Assembly: GCF_029210385.1 (NCBI RefSeq)
Contig: NZ_JARGDQ010000013.1
Span: forward strand, 1 to 40,517
Length of the DNA stretch: 40,517 nt
Direction: 5' to 3'
Origin: Desulfurivibrio dismutans
GTDB lineage: Bacteria > Desulfobacterota > Desulfobulbia > Desulfobulbales > Desulfurivibrionaceae
Below, one piece after another: positions 10,163 to 17,865 of this stretch. Position numbers and translations under genes: made by a program. Within the stretch, counting starts at the first letter, position 1; each line of letters starts with the position of its first letter. The notes below the pieces were generated by a model that did not search any database, was not told the origin of the DNA, and saw only the letters and a program-made list of their open reading frames with translations.

Positions 10163-10274
10163 CTTGTGTATCGCCTGACCACATCTATTGGCTTTGTGTA
10201 TCGCAAGCGCTGCCTTGCAATACGCGAATCGGTTTATGGATCGCAGAATAGCCACAAACCACTTTGCGGATCGT
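10163..10274 (+). repeat. Four direct repeats (TTTRTGGATCGC-like) at 30/40/30-bp spacing
   Basis: Four 12-bp units start at 10163 (CTTGTGTATCGC), 10193 (TTTGTGTATCGC), 10233 (TTTATGGATCGC) and 10263 (TTTGCGGATCGT). The intervals are 30, 40 and 30 bp, whole multiples of about ten, so the units face the same side of the helix. The block fills the gap between the fic stop and the res start. It resembles an iteron-like operator, for example for the Fic winged helix or the HTH protein, but no binding protein is identified. An alternative is degenerate low-complexity repeat DNA. Confidence 0.5.
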
Positions 10275-10325
10275 TTCCCGGGTTTTGCCGTCCACAAAAC
10301 CTGCAAGACACGAAGGGAGGCGGCC

Positions 10326-13300
10326 ATGCCAAGGGGTAGAACCAGGGGCCGGGCCAGAGGCCCGCAGCAACACGCCTTCCGCAACAAGCTGCTGCTCAAC
10401 CAGTGGCTCATAAGCCTGTTCGGCATCGATCCGCTCGCCGAACACAAAGTAAATGGCAAGGTGGTTCGCCCCTTTCACAAGTTGGCCGAACCCATCCGTG
10501 ATCCGCGCCTGGAAGGGTTGGACAAGGATAATCTGCATTTCTTCTACCACCATCTCGGCGATAGTCCGCTCTTCAGCTATGCCGATCCAACGGCTGATTT
10601 CCCGGGCTTTCGCATCAGTCGGGATATGCTGTTGACCTATGAGCAGAACATTGTTCGCCATACCCAGGCGATCAACGAAAAGCGCCACCGCCCGATTGGG
10701 TGGAAATACTACCAATGGCTGACCCTGATCTTTGTTGAAATCTACCTGGACCGCTTTTTTGGCAATCGTGAAGGGTTGCTCGCCGATCTCAATGCATTCG
10801 CCCTGCGTTTCAACCGCCACTGGGACGATTACGCCGATGTGCCGCCTTACAACGAGGATGACCTGAACAAGCTCTGCATGCAGAACGCCACCGGCAGCGG
10901 CAAGACGCTGCTAATGCACGTCAACCTGCTGCAATACCGGCACTACGCCGCAAGACACGGGAAGGGTAAAGAACTCTCCCGGGTCATCCTGCTGACGCCC
11001 AATGAGCGTCTCTCGGAGCAACACATCACCGAGTTTCGGGAGAGCGATATTTCTGCAGGCAACTACCTGCAATCCCGTGGCGGGCTGTTCGGTCTTGCCC
11101 AAGGCCTTGAGCGGGTGGATGTGCTGGAGATTACCAAACTGGCCGATCAGGAGGGGCCGAACACCATCGCCACTCGAAGTCTTGGTGACCAGAACCTGCT
11201 TCTGGTGGACGAAGGCCATCGCGGATTGTCAGGCAACAAGGCCAAGGAAGAGGAAAACGCCTGGTTCAAGCGGCGGGGAAAACTATGTGAAAAGGGTTTT
11301 ACCTTCGAGTATTCGGCGACTTTTGAACAGGCAGTTGCTGTAGCCAAAAGTGACAAATTTGAAAACACCTACGCAAAAACGGTGATTTTTGATTATTCCT
11401 ATCGGTGGTTCTATGAGGACGGTTTCGGTAAGGATTACCAGATTCTCAATCTGCCCGAATCCTTCGAGGAGGCCCACTCCGTTTACATGACTGCTTGTCT
11501 GCTGAAATTCTATCAGCAACTCCGGATCTACGAGGAAAAGGCGAAGGATTTCGAGACGTTCAATCTGGAAAAGCCGCTATGGGTCTTTGTCGGCAGCACG
11601 GTTTCCTCCGGCAAGATGAGCAAGGATGAACAGATCGTGGCCACGGACGTGGCGCTCATCATCCAGTTTATCGCCGACTTCCTCGACAACAGCCAAGTGG
11701 CTACGCGGCGCATGCACGAAATCCTCACCGGCAAAGGCCAGGATACCGGCCTGCTGGACAAGGATGGAAATGACATCTTTGCCGGAGCCTTTACCTACCT
11801 AGCCCGGTCCATGAATGTCGGTGAAACCGTTGAAGCCCTCTACCGGGACATTCTCGCCAGGCTGTTTAACCATGCCGCAGGCGGCCATTTGTCACTGGAT
11901 CGCATCAAAGGCGAATCCGGCGAAGTGGCCTTGCGTGTGGGCACGAGCGAGACGCCCTTCGGTCTGATCAACGTCGGTGATGCCAAGAGCCTGTGCGACC
12001 ACGTGGCCGAAGTGGCAGCACAGAATGGCACACGACTGACCGTGGAAGACAGTGACTTCACGGAGGCGATGTTCGCCTCCGTGAAGGATTCCACGTCACC
12101 GGTCAATCTGCTTATCGGCTCGAAGAAATTCGTTGAAGGCTGGGACTGCTGGCGCGTCAGCACCATGGGCCTGATGCATGTCGGACGCTCGGAAGGCTCG
12201 CAGATCATTCAGCTCTTTGGGCGCGGTGTCCGCTTGAAGGGTTATGAGTGGAGCCTCAAGCGCAGCGGCCATTCCCATGCTCCGCTCCGGCCGACCTTCA
12301 TCGAGGAATTGGAAACCCTCAACGTGTTCGGCATCGAAGCCGACTTCATGGAGAAGTTCCGCGAGTTCCTCAAAGAGGAAGGCCTACCCGGCAACGAGCG
12401 CCGCAAGATCATTACCATCCCGCTGAATGTCACCTATGACTTCGGCAAGAAGCTTAAAATCCTCCGCCCTAAGCGGAAGGCCTCTGACGGCAAGGAATAC
12501 GACTTCAAGAAAGATGCAGCGGTTCCCACTGTCGGGGATATCCCGGACTACATGACGCACAACACGGTAGTCGCCGACTGGTACCCGCGCATTCAGGCCA
12601 TGCAGTCACGCGGTACATCCCTGGCGACCCAGAAGGACAAGGTATCGTTACGTGAACAGCATTTGGCTCTGCTGGATTATGACACGCTCTTTTTCGAGCT
12701 GGAGCGGTTCAAGCGCGAACGGAGCTGGTACAACTTCAATATCACCAAGGATGGCATTCAACGTCTGCTGGGGGACCCGAACTGGTACACCCTCTACCTG
12801 CCCGAAACCCGCCTGAATCCGGCAACCTTTGATGGCGTGCTCTTGCTCCAGCAGGTGGCGTCAGAGCTTCTGAAGCGGTACTGCGATCACTACTACAACT
12901 ATCGCAAACGGGAATACATCGAACCGCGCCTGGAGCTACGTGACCTGACGCCGGATGATGACAACATCCCGCAGGAGGAATTCTACCAGCTCATCGTGGA
13001 TGGCGATGAAGAACAGGTCATTCAGGGAATTCAGCAGATCAAGAAGGATCTCGAACAGAAGAAGGATGATCTGCTGAAGGTTGGCGATCTGAACGCCTGC
13101 AATTTCGGCAAGCACCTGTTCCAGCCGCTTTTTCACGTTCGGCGCGGAGGGAAAATCACCATCCTGCCTGTCGCCCTCAACGAGAGCGAATATCAGTTTG
13201 TCACCGATCTGAAGACCTGGGGCGACGGCCACAAAGCCGCTCTGGAAAAGGAAGGAATGGAACTCTTCCTGCTCAGGAACATGAGCCGGGGCAAAGGCGT

Positions 13301-13640
13301 GGGATTCTTCGAGGCGGGCAACTTCCACCCCGATTTCATTCTGTGGATACTGATTGGCGAGAAACAGTACGTCACCTTCATCGAGCCGCACGGCCTTTTG
13401 CACGAAGGCCCCGCCAGCGAGAAGGTTCTGTTCCACAAGCGGATCAAGGATGTCGAGCAACGTTTGAAGGACCCAACCGTGATCCTCAACAGCTTCATCC
13501 TTTCCTGGACGCGATACCCACAACTGAAATGGGATAACACACAGGACGAGCTCGAGGATATGCACGTGCTGTTCATGACCAATGACCGTGACAGATACAT
13601 CGACAAGCTGTTTGCCCGGCTGAGGGGGATGGTGAAATGA
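10326..13640 (+). CDS. Type III Res-like DEAD-box helicase/restriction endonuclease subunit
   Basis: A 1104-residue superfamily 2 helicase of the type III restriction (ResIII) kind. Motif I is NATGSGKTLLMHVN (about residue 190), motif II is LLVDEGHRGLSG (DEGH at about residue 295), motif III is FEYSATFE and motif VI is QLFGRGVRLKGYE (about residue 630). Near the C-terminus NFHPDFILWI and TFIEPHGL (about residues 1000-1022) form a PD-(D/E)XK-like core in which the usual lysine position is His. I chose ATG 10326 behind AAGGGAGG; the longer frame from 10188 runs through the repeat block and has no ribosome-binding site. The stop overlaps the PHP gene as ATGA (13637-13640). With the upstream Mod-like methyltransferase it forms the core of a type III-like restriction-modification unit. 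Confidence 0.87.
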   Translation: MPRGRTRGRARGPQQHAFRNKLLLNQWLISLFGIDPLAEHKVNGKVVRPFHKLAEPIRDPRLEGLDKDNLHFFYHHLGDSPLFSYADPTADFPGFRISRDMLLTYEQNIVRHTQAINEKRHRPIGWKYYQWLTLIFVEIYLDRFFGNREGLLADLNAFALRFNRHWDDYADVPPYNEDDLNKLCMQNATGSGKTLLMHVNLLQYRHYAARHGKGKELSRVILLTPNERLSEQHITEFRESDISAGNYLQSRGGLFGLAQGLERVDVLEITKLADQEGPNTIATRSLGDQNLLLVDEGHRGLSGNKAKEEENAWFKRRGKLCEKGFTFEYSATFEQAVAVAKSDKFENTYAKTVIFDYSYRWFYEDGFGKDYQILNLPESFEEAHSVYMTACLLKFYQQLRIYEEKAKDFETFNLEKPLWVFVGSTVSSGKMSKDEQIVATDVALIIQFIADFLDNSQVATRRMHEILTGKGQDTGLLDKDGNDIFAGAFTYLARSMNVGETVEALYRDILARLFNHAAGGHLSLDRIKGESGEVALRVGTSETPFGLINVGDAKSLCDHVAEVAAQNGTRLTVEDSDFTEAMFASVKDSTSPVNLLIGSKKFVEGWDCWRVSTMGLMHVGRSEGSQIIQLFGRGVRLKGYEWSLKRSGHSHAPLRPTFIEELETLNVFGIEADFMEKFREFLKEEGLPGNERRKIITIPLNVTYDFGKKLKILRPKRKASDGKEYDFKKDAAVPTVGDIPDYMTHNTVVADWYPRIQAMQSRGTSLATQKDKVSLREQHLALLDYDTLFFELERFKRERSWYNFNITKDGIQRLLGDPNWYTLYLPETRLNPATFDGVLLLQQVASELLKRYCDHYYNYRKREYIEPRLELRDLTPDDDNIPQEEFYQLIVDGDEEQVIQGIQQIKKDLEQKKDDLLKVGDLNACNFGKHLFQPLFHVRRGGKITILPVALNESEYQFVTDLKTWGDGHKAALEKEGMELFLLRNMSRGKGVGFFEAGNFHPDFILWILIGEKQYVTFIEPHGLLHEGPASEKVLFHKRIKDVEQRLKDPTVILNSFILSWTRYPQLKWDNTQDELEDMHVLFMTNDRDRYIDKLFARLRGMVK

Positions 13641-14176
13641 GTTCAACAGCGTACATAGGAAGCAAATGGTGGAAGCTTGATTTCCACACACATACTCCCA
13701 AGTCGGACGATTACGGCCGGGGTGATGAATCCTTCAAGAGTATCGAACTGGAGGAATGGCTCCAGAAAGCTATGGAATCCGGTCTCGACTGTGTGGTGAT
13801 AACCGATCACAACGCGGGCGGCTGGATTGATGTGTTGAAGGCAAAGAACAAGGAGCTTCGAGACCGTGACACAAGGCCCGGGTGGTACAGGGATCTGACC
13901 ATTTTCCCGGGGTTTGAGATCACAGTTGCCAACAGCAGCAGCCGGGTTCATCTGCTCGCGATTTTTGACCCGAGTTGCGACAGTCAAAAGGTGACCGGCG
14001 TTCTGGGGGCGTGCGGAATTACATCTGGCTACGGTGATCCGAATAAATCCACGTCAACCGGCTTTGTGGATACCGTGAAACATATCATCGAAGCAGGTGG
14101 AATTGCTCTACCGGCCCATATCGATGGTAAACAGGGGTTGCTTGAAGGTATTGTCTCATTATCGCCTGAGCTCGAA
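13637..14176 (+). pseudogene. PHP-domain N-terminus of a TrlF-like PHP-ATPase, truncated
   Basis: The first 175 or so residues are a PHP phosphoesterase domain: KWWKLDFHTHTPKSDD with the metal-binding HTHT at residues 17-20, then VVITDHNAGG and an AHID motif near residue 160. This start is typical of the large TrlF-type proteins, in which a PHP domain precedes an SMC/AAA ATPase; such PHP-ATPases occur in defense loci. Here coding similarity ends near 14165. From 14177 the DNA is a DUF4357 3' fragment in a different frame, and the open frame continues only as nonsense to 14404. The whole ATPase part is missing. The start overlaps the Res stop as ATGA, so it was originally the last gene of the operon. 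Loss of the ATPase may disable this part of the system. Confidence 0.75.
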
Positions 14177-14393
14177 CTACAGCAAACTGCTCGCCGAGCT
14201 GGTAACCACCGGGGTACTCTCATCCCAAGATGGCCGCTGCGTCTTCACGGAAAACTACGCCTTCAAAAGCCCCAGTGCAGCCGCCGCCGTAGTCAACGGC
14301 CGCCCGGCCAACGGCACCATCGAATGGAAACTCCCGGCCACCAACAAAACCTACAAAGAATGGGAAGCCGAAAACCTGAACCAGGAAGGGTAG
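14177..14393 (+). repeat. DUF4357 fragment A (3' half of the gene)
   Basis: A 215-bp stretch (14177-14391) differs at only three positions from copy B at 15545-15759. In frame it encodes the C-terminal DUF4357 core (FTENYAFKSPSAAAAVVNGR, then ANGTIEW) and ends in its natural TAG. There is no 5' half: the preceding DNA belongs to the truncated PHP gene in another frame. It is followed after 66 bp by the AlbA_2 remnant. Confidence 0.85.
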
Positions 14394-14459
14394 TGACGCA
14401 CTAAAAACCTTCACGCCTTTGTGTGAGGAATTCATAGCTTTACGGGAGAAGCAGAAACC

Positions 14460-15078
14460 ATGACCATCGACCGGACCACGGAATATCTGCTCGGCCTGCT
14501 CAACGAGTTGCGCAAGCTTCCACAAGAAACCGAATGGGTGGAGTTCAAGCACAACAATGATGATCCGGAGCAGATCGGCGAATACCTCTCCGCGCTGGCC
14601 AATGCCGCCGCGCTGCTGGGCAAGGTGCATGCCTACCTGGTCTGGGGCGTGGATGATAATACCCATGAGGTCGTCGGAACCGCCTTCGACCCCATCAGTA
14701 CGAAGGTCGGCAACGAAGAGCTGGAAAGCTGGCTGCTGCGATTGCTGAGTGGTCTTTCAGACCGAGTTGTATCAACTCTCCGCGCCGCTGTTTGAAACGA
14801 CCGATGAACATACGCGGGCCGTTCTCTTTGCGCATCTGGAATTCCGGGAAATGGATAAAGCTGATCGCATCCGCGCTTGTTACCTGCACGCCTGCCTACG
14901 GTATGTGCAGCGAGATTTCATGACCAATACGACCCTGCGGGAGCGGTTTGGGATTGAGGAGAAGAACAGCTCCATGGCCTCGCGGATCATCCGGGATACC
15001 ATTGAGGTTGGCCTGATCCGCTGCCATGATGAAACAGTCGGCAGCAAAGCCAGAAAATATCTGCCGTGGTGGGCATGA
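14460..15078 (+). pseudogene. AlbA_2 (Schlafen-type) ATP-binding protein, collapsed by internal deletion and frame change
   Basis: The first frame (14460 to about 14747) encodes the AlbA_2 N-terminal domain: TEWVEFKHNNDDPEQIGEYL and AYLVWGVDDNTHEVVG, typical of ATP-dependent regulators with a Schlafen AlbA_2 fold. The same protein family has a C-terminal winged helix starting LFETTDEHTRAVLFA and ending in SRIIRDTIEVGLIR plus KYLPWWA. That segment appears immediately afterwards, in the next frame (about 14749-15078). The roughly 300 residues normally between the two parts are absent and the frames do not match. The gene is therefore dead or reduced to two fragments. It sits between DUF4357 copies A and B. 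Confidence 0.75.
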
Positions 15079-15392
15079 TGGCCGCCATAAAATTTGCTTG
15101 ACCGTTGCTTGACTGGAGAAGCCGTACATTGAGGCGATTCATGCAAATTTGATTTTAAAACACAGGGTTATGCATATTGATTTGCTTGACCTGTTTTTAA
15201 CAGGAGGGAGTGTTTCATTGAAACGCCCAAGGAAACCGGATGGCATGCTGAGTCCGTGGCGGCACTCGTTACAGAATACTGACCGGGAATGATCCTTCCT
15301 GGTTTGGCTCAATTTACCCCTTATCGAGGTATTGAACTTGGCTCAAGTCAGCTCGTTCGCAAGTAATAAACTGATTTTAAGAGGTTTTTAGT
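15079..15392 (+). other. Intergenic region with short repeats, no convincing gene
   Basis: This 314-bp gap carries three copies of GCTTGAC (15096, 15107 and 15184) and a hairpin CCTGTT-TTT-AACAGG (15190-15204). An AGGAGG-like site is followed by a 24-codon reading frame starting TTG near 15219 that resembles no family I know. It could be remnant coding DNA from a deleted module. No promoter of good quality was found. Confidence 0.4.
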
Positions 15393-15761
15393 ATGGCGAT
15401 ATTTGGGCTTTGGGCCAAGTTTGAGCCAAACAAACCCAGGCACGGCGTCCACGCCACCGCCCGTCTGGATGGCGGTGAATTTGTCGTCCAGGCCGGCTCC
15501 CAATCGCGCGGAATCCGGGCCGGCAAGGGGACCGGCCACACCAGCTACAGCAAACTGCTCGCCGAGCTGGTGACCACCGGGGTACTCTCATCCCAAGATG
15601 GCCGCTGCCTCTTCACGGAAAACTACGCCTTCAAAAGCCCCAGCGCAGCCGCCGCCGTAGTCAACGGCCGCCCGGCCAACGGCACCATCGAATGGAAACT
15701 CCCGGCCACCAACAAAACCTACAAAGAATGGGAAGCCGAAAACCTGAACCAGGAAGGGTGA
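15393..15761 (+). CDS. DUF4357-domain protein, most complete copy (copy B)
   Basis: A 122-residue open frame. Residues about 24-115 are a DUF4357 domain: GEFVVQAGSQSRGIR, then SYSKLLAELVTTGVL, then FTENYAFKSPSAAAAVV and ANGTIEWKLPATNKTYKEW. This domain is usually the C-terminal part of GIY-YIG nucleases or stand-alone proteins of unknown role in restriction and defense loci. The first 22 residues (GLWAKFEPNKP) do not match the corresponding part of copy E, so the true N-terminus may be replaced. The ribosome-binding site is weak. It is the only copy holding both halves, and A, C, D and E align to parts of it. It may be translated, but it could equally be a 5'-truncated remnant. Confidence 0.6.
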   Translation: MAIFGLWAKFEPNKPRHGVHATARLDGGEFVVQAGSQSRGIRAGKGTGHTSYSKLLAELVTTGVLSSQDGRCLFTENYAFKSPSAAAAVVNGRPANGTIEWKLPATNKTYKEWEAENLNQEG

Positions 15762-15784
15762 AAAGCTCGGCCGGACAAAATGAC

Positions 15785-15813
15785 TTGTTTTACCGTACGA
15801 TTGTCTGTAATAA
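15785..15813 (+). promoter_or_regulatory. Promoter of the MNT/HEPN pair, giving a near-leaderless mRNA
   Basis: TTGTTT (15785-15790), a 17-bp spacer and TAATAA (15808-15813) precede the MNT start codon at 15823 by only 9 bp. Initiation would fall about 3-5 bases before the ATG, and no ribosome-binding site is present, so the message is probably leaderless. Confidence 0.5.
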
Positions 15814-15822
15814 TCATACACT

Positions 15823-16410
15823 ATGACCATCCTGGCGGAAATTCTCTCATCGAAGGCGCGGGCGGAAGTTTTTCGGCTTCTTTTTGGGGCGAAGAAGTCG
15901 GAGTTGCATATGCGGGAAATGGCCCGGCAGGCAGGGTGCGCCATCGGCACCATGCAAAACGAACTGGCCCGGCTGCACCGGCTGGATCTGGTGGCGTCGC
16001 GCAAGGACGGCAATCGCACCTATTACCGCGCCAATTCAGACCATCCCCTGTATCCCGATCTTCATGGCCTGGTTTTGAAAACCGTGGGCCTAGTCGATAT
16101 CTTGCGCCGAGCGCTGGGAAAAAGCCCGGATATCAAACTCGCATTCGTCTTCGGTTCCATCGCCCGCCAGGAGGAAACGGCGGCCAGTGATATCGATCTG
16201 CTGGTGATCGGCCAGCTCGGCCTGCGGGGTTTAACCGGCCTGCTGGCCGGAGTAGCGGAACAGATCGGCCGCGAGATCAACCCCCATGTCCTCAGCCTTG
16301 AGGACTTCAAGGCCCGCCACGCAGCCGGCAACCATTTTATCACCCGGATCATGGCGGCAAACAAAATCTTCATCATTGGGGATCAAGATGAGCTTGATGC
16401 AATGGGCTGA
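15823..16410 (+). CDS. HTH-MNT protein: winged helix plus minimal nucleotidyltransferase (antitoxin-type)
   Basis: A 195-residue protein. Residues 1-75 form an ArsR-like winged helix (MREMARQAGCAIGTMQNEL, then SRKDGNRTYYRAN). Residues about 105-130 hold the nucleotidyltransferase signature: FVFGSIARQEETAASDIDLL, containing GSxAR and the DxD metal site. Such MNT enzymes neutralise HEPN ribonuclease toxins, in characterised systems by adenylylating them. The HEPN gene follows and overlaps. The start is ATG 15823, nearly leaderless. The DNA-binding domain suggests that the protein also represses its own promoter. The gene appears intact while its HEPN partner is damaged, consistent with an orphaned antitoxin. 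Confidence 0.85.
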   Translation: MTILAEILSSKARAEVFRLLFGAKKSELHMREMARQAGCAIGTMQNELARLHRLDLVASRKDGNRTYYRANSDHPLYPDLHGLVLKTVGLVDILRRALGKSPDIKLAFVFGSIARQEETAASDIDLLVIGQLGLRGLTGLLAGVAEQIGREINPHVLSLEDFKARHAAGNHFITRIMAANKIFIIGDQDELDAMG

Positions 16411-16831
16411 AAACGGCTGACTACGCCGACACCAGACGAGCCGGGAAGAGATCGATAATCTGCTGAAAATTGTTGACCGGGATGTGCAGGACGCCAGAGA
16501 AGGCGGCATTTCCTACGACTGGCAATTCGGCATCGCCTATAACGCCGCCCTCAAACTGTGCGCCATCCTGCTTTATGCCGAAGGCTACAAGGCGGAGCGG
16601 ACCTTGCAGCATTACCGAACCATTCAGGCATTGGCACTGATCTTGGGCAAGGCCAGGAACCCCGATGTGCAGTATCTCGATGCCTGCCGGGCCAAAAGAA
16701 ACATCGTCGAATACGATCAGATCGGGGTGGTGGGCAAGGCGGATGCGGACGAGCTGATTGCCTTTACGGAAGAGTTGCGGCAGATCGTCCTCAAGTGGCT
16801 GAAAGAGCACCACCCGGAGTTGCTGGAATAA
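16388..16831 (+). pseudogene. HEPN-domain protein with a premature in-frame TGA at codon 11
   Basis: From ATG 16388, overlapping the MNT gene by 23 bp, the frame reads MSLMQWAENG, then TGA (16418-16420), then LRRHQTSREEIDNLLKIVD and onward without interruption to 16831. HEPN partners of MNT proteins normally start like this, with a tryptophan at the stop position (TGG to TGA is one substitution), so the TGA is most likely a nonsense mutation. The remaining sequence has the all-helical HEPN pattern with LDACRAKRNIVEYD (about residue 97 onward), the conserved basic motif region. Re-initiation at GTG 16484 would give 115 residues lacking the first helix. A pseudogene is most likely, with a truncated product possible. 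Confidence 0.7.
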
Positions 16832-16858
16832 AAGCTGAAGCCGGCCCTGCGCATCGAC

Positions 16859-16963
16859 TGCTTTCCGGCCCAGACCCGGCCCCAGCTCAAGCCGGTGACC
16901 GCTTCCCCGGCCAACGGCACCATCGAATGGAAACTCCACGCCACCAACAAAACTATAACCTGA
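16859..16963 (+). repeat. DUF4357 fragment C
   Basis: This segment is near-identical to copy D exactly 1200 bp downstream: 16859-16931 matches 18059-18131 apparently without mismatch, then similarity continues to about 16953. It encodes SPANGTIEWKLHATNKT and hits a TGA at 16961. The first part (CFPAQTRPQLKP) is shared with D but not with A or B. It follows the HEPN stop and, together with D, brackets the RelE/XRE operon as a direct repeat. Confidence 0.75.
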
Positions 16964-16995
16964 TTTTAATTCCCCCGAATTCGAGGGAATTAAAA
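16964..16995. terminator. AT-rich inverted repeat, possible bidirectional terminator
   Basis: TTTTAATTCCC (16964-16974) and GGGAATTAAAA (16985-16995) form a perfect 11-bp stem around a 10-nt loop that contains CGAATTCG. It lies between the HEPN/C fragment and the minus-strand toxin-antitoxin operon. The stem has A/T runs at both edges, as expected for a two-way terminator. Confidence 0.45.
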
Positions 16996-17097
16996 ATCGC
17001 TAGCAGGCTAGTCGATCATGAAATACTAAAAATGATCATCAAGTCGTGTTGTCGGGCATGGCTGACCGACAAAATATGCACTAAAAGCAATGAATAT

Positions 17098-17292
17098 TCA
17101 GGATGGTTCTGGCGCGGACCCTTCGGCAGGAGTAGGCAATGCCGGTTTCTGATCCAAGCCCAGCGCCTTGACGGCGGACTTGCCCACACCTTCCACGGCG
17201 CTGGAGGTCAAGACCGTTCGGCGCAGGCGCTGATCACGGCGGTCGCGGTCTTTCAGGTAACTGTTTGTCGCCAGCAAAGAAGTCTGTTTCAT
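17098..17292 (-). CDS. Small conserved-looking protein, third gene of the RelE/XRE operon
   Basis: A 64-residue frame starting at the ATG whose first bases overlap the XRE stop (ATGA at 17289-17292). The sequence KQTSLLATNSYLKDRDRRDQ followed by TSSAVEGVG resembles small proteins found beside antitoxin genes that carry an ATNPYLKD / SSAxEG pattern; this is from memory and not a named family. The C-terminal 20 residues are Pro/Ala-rich. Translational coupling argues that it is real. Function is unknown; it may be a regulatory or chaperone-like accessory of the toxin-antitoxin pair. Confidence 0.55.
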   Translation of the reverse strand: MKQTSLLATNSYLKDRDRRDQRLRRTVLTSSAVEGVGKSAVKALGLDQKPALPTPAEGSAPEPS

Positions 17293-17621
17293 GCCTGCTC
17301 CCGCAACTGCTCGACGTTCAAGCCCAGCGCGGCGGCCCATTTTTCCAGGGTGGCGCGGCGGGGCTTTTTGTCCGGGGCTTCCTGCTGGGAGACGGCGGCT
17401 TGCTTGACATGCAAGCGCCTGGCCATTTCATCTTGCGTAATCCCGAGATGCTCCCGCCAGGCCCGCAACAGGCTATAATTTTTCTTCACCACCAGGCCCA
17501 CGACCTCATGGGGAATGGTGGCGGTCGGACCGATAAGCCGCATGAAATCCTGATAAGGCACCACGGCAAAAACCGGCTTCCCGTGCTCCATGATGGTCTG
17601 GTAGTTAATATGTGCGCTCAT
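17289..17621 (-). CDS. XRE-family antitoxin
   Basis: A 110-residue antitoxin. The N-terminal 35 residues (INYQTIMEHGKPVFAVVPYQ) resemble the Phd/YefM-like start that binds the toxin and DNA. The C-terminal half is an XRE helix-turn-helix (WREHLGITQDEMARRLHVKQ followed by AAVSQQE). It lies downstream of the toxin and overlaps it by 17 bp (17605-17621), the toxin-first order seen in HigBA-like loci. The HTH most likely recognises the palindrome over the promoter at 17866-17882. The gene looks intact. Confidence 0.85.
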   Translation of the reverse strand: MSAHINYQTIMEHGKPVFAVVPYQDFMRLIGPTATIPHEVVGLVVKKNYSLLRAWREHLGITQDEMARRLHVKQAAVSQQEAPDKKPRRATLEKWAAALGLNVEQLREQA

Positions 17622-17865
17622 CGCGTTTTTTCACCTCCTGAACGGTGATGATGGTAACGGTTTCTTCGCTGACATTAAAAAACACCCGGTAGCGGCCCAC
17701 TCGGAGCCGGTACTGGTATTCATGATTTGTAAGATGTTTGACGTTTTGGCAGTCGGGCCACGAGGTCAAAGAGTCCACCGCATCAAAGATAAATTCCGCC
17801 ACTTGCGGGTTACGAAGTTTGCGAAGCTGACGGTATGCTTTTGGCGTCCACTCGATCCGGTTCAT
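17605..17865 (-). CDS. RelE/ParE-superfamily toxin
   Basis: An 86-residue toxin with the RelE fold pattern: an N-terminal IEWTPKAYRQLRKL helix region, then VKHLTNHEYQYRLRVGRYRV (about residues 41-60), and an FFNVSEETVTIITVQEVKKR finish. RelE members cleave mRNA on the ribosome; ParE members poison gyrase. The sequence alone favours the RelE/StbE side. The start is the ATG at 17865, with essentially no leader and no ribosome-binding site behind the predicted promoter. It is the first gene of a three-gene minus-strand operon placed between DUF4357 fragments C and D. Confidence 0.88.
   Translation of the reverse strand: MNRIEWTPKAYRQLRKLRNPQVAEFIFDAVDSLTSWPDCQNVKHLTNHEYQYRLRVGRYRVFFNVSEETVTIITVQEVKKRDERTY

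Noticed and set aside
10163-10274. Repeat block as a CRISPR array
   Set aside because: Units are only 12 bp, degenerate and four in number, with no cas genes. Spacing of 30/40/30 fits protein binding better.
16418-16420. TGA in the HEPN gene as a second selenocysteine codon
   Set aside because: The position is expected to be Trp, not Cys, and no GU-loop hairpin follows. A nonsense mutation is simpler.
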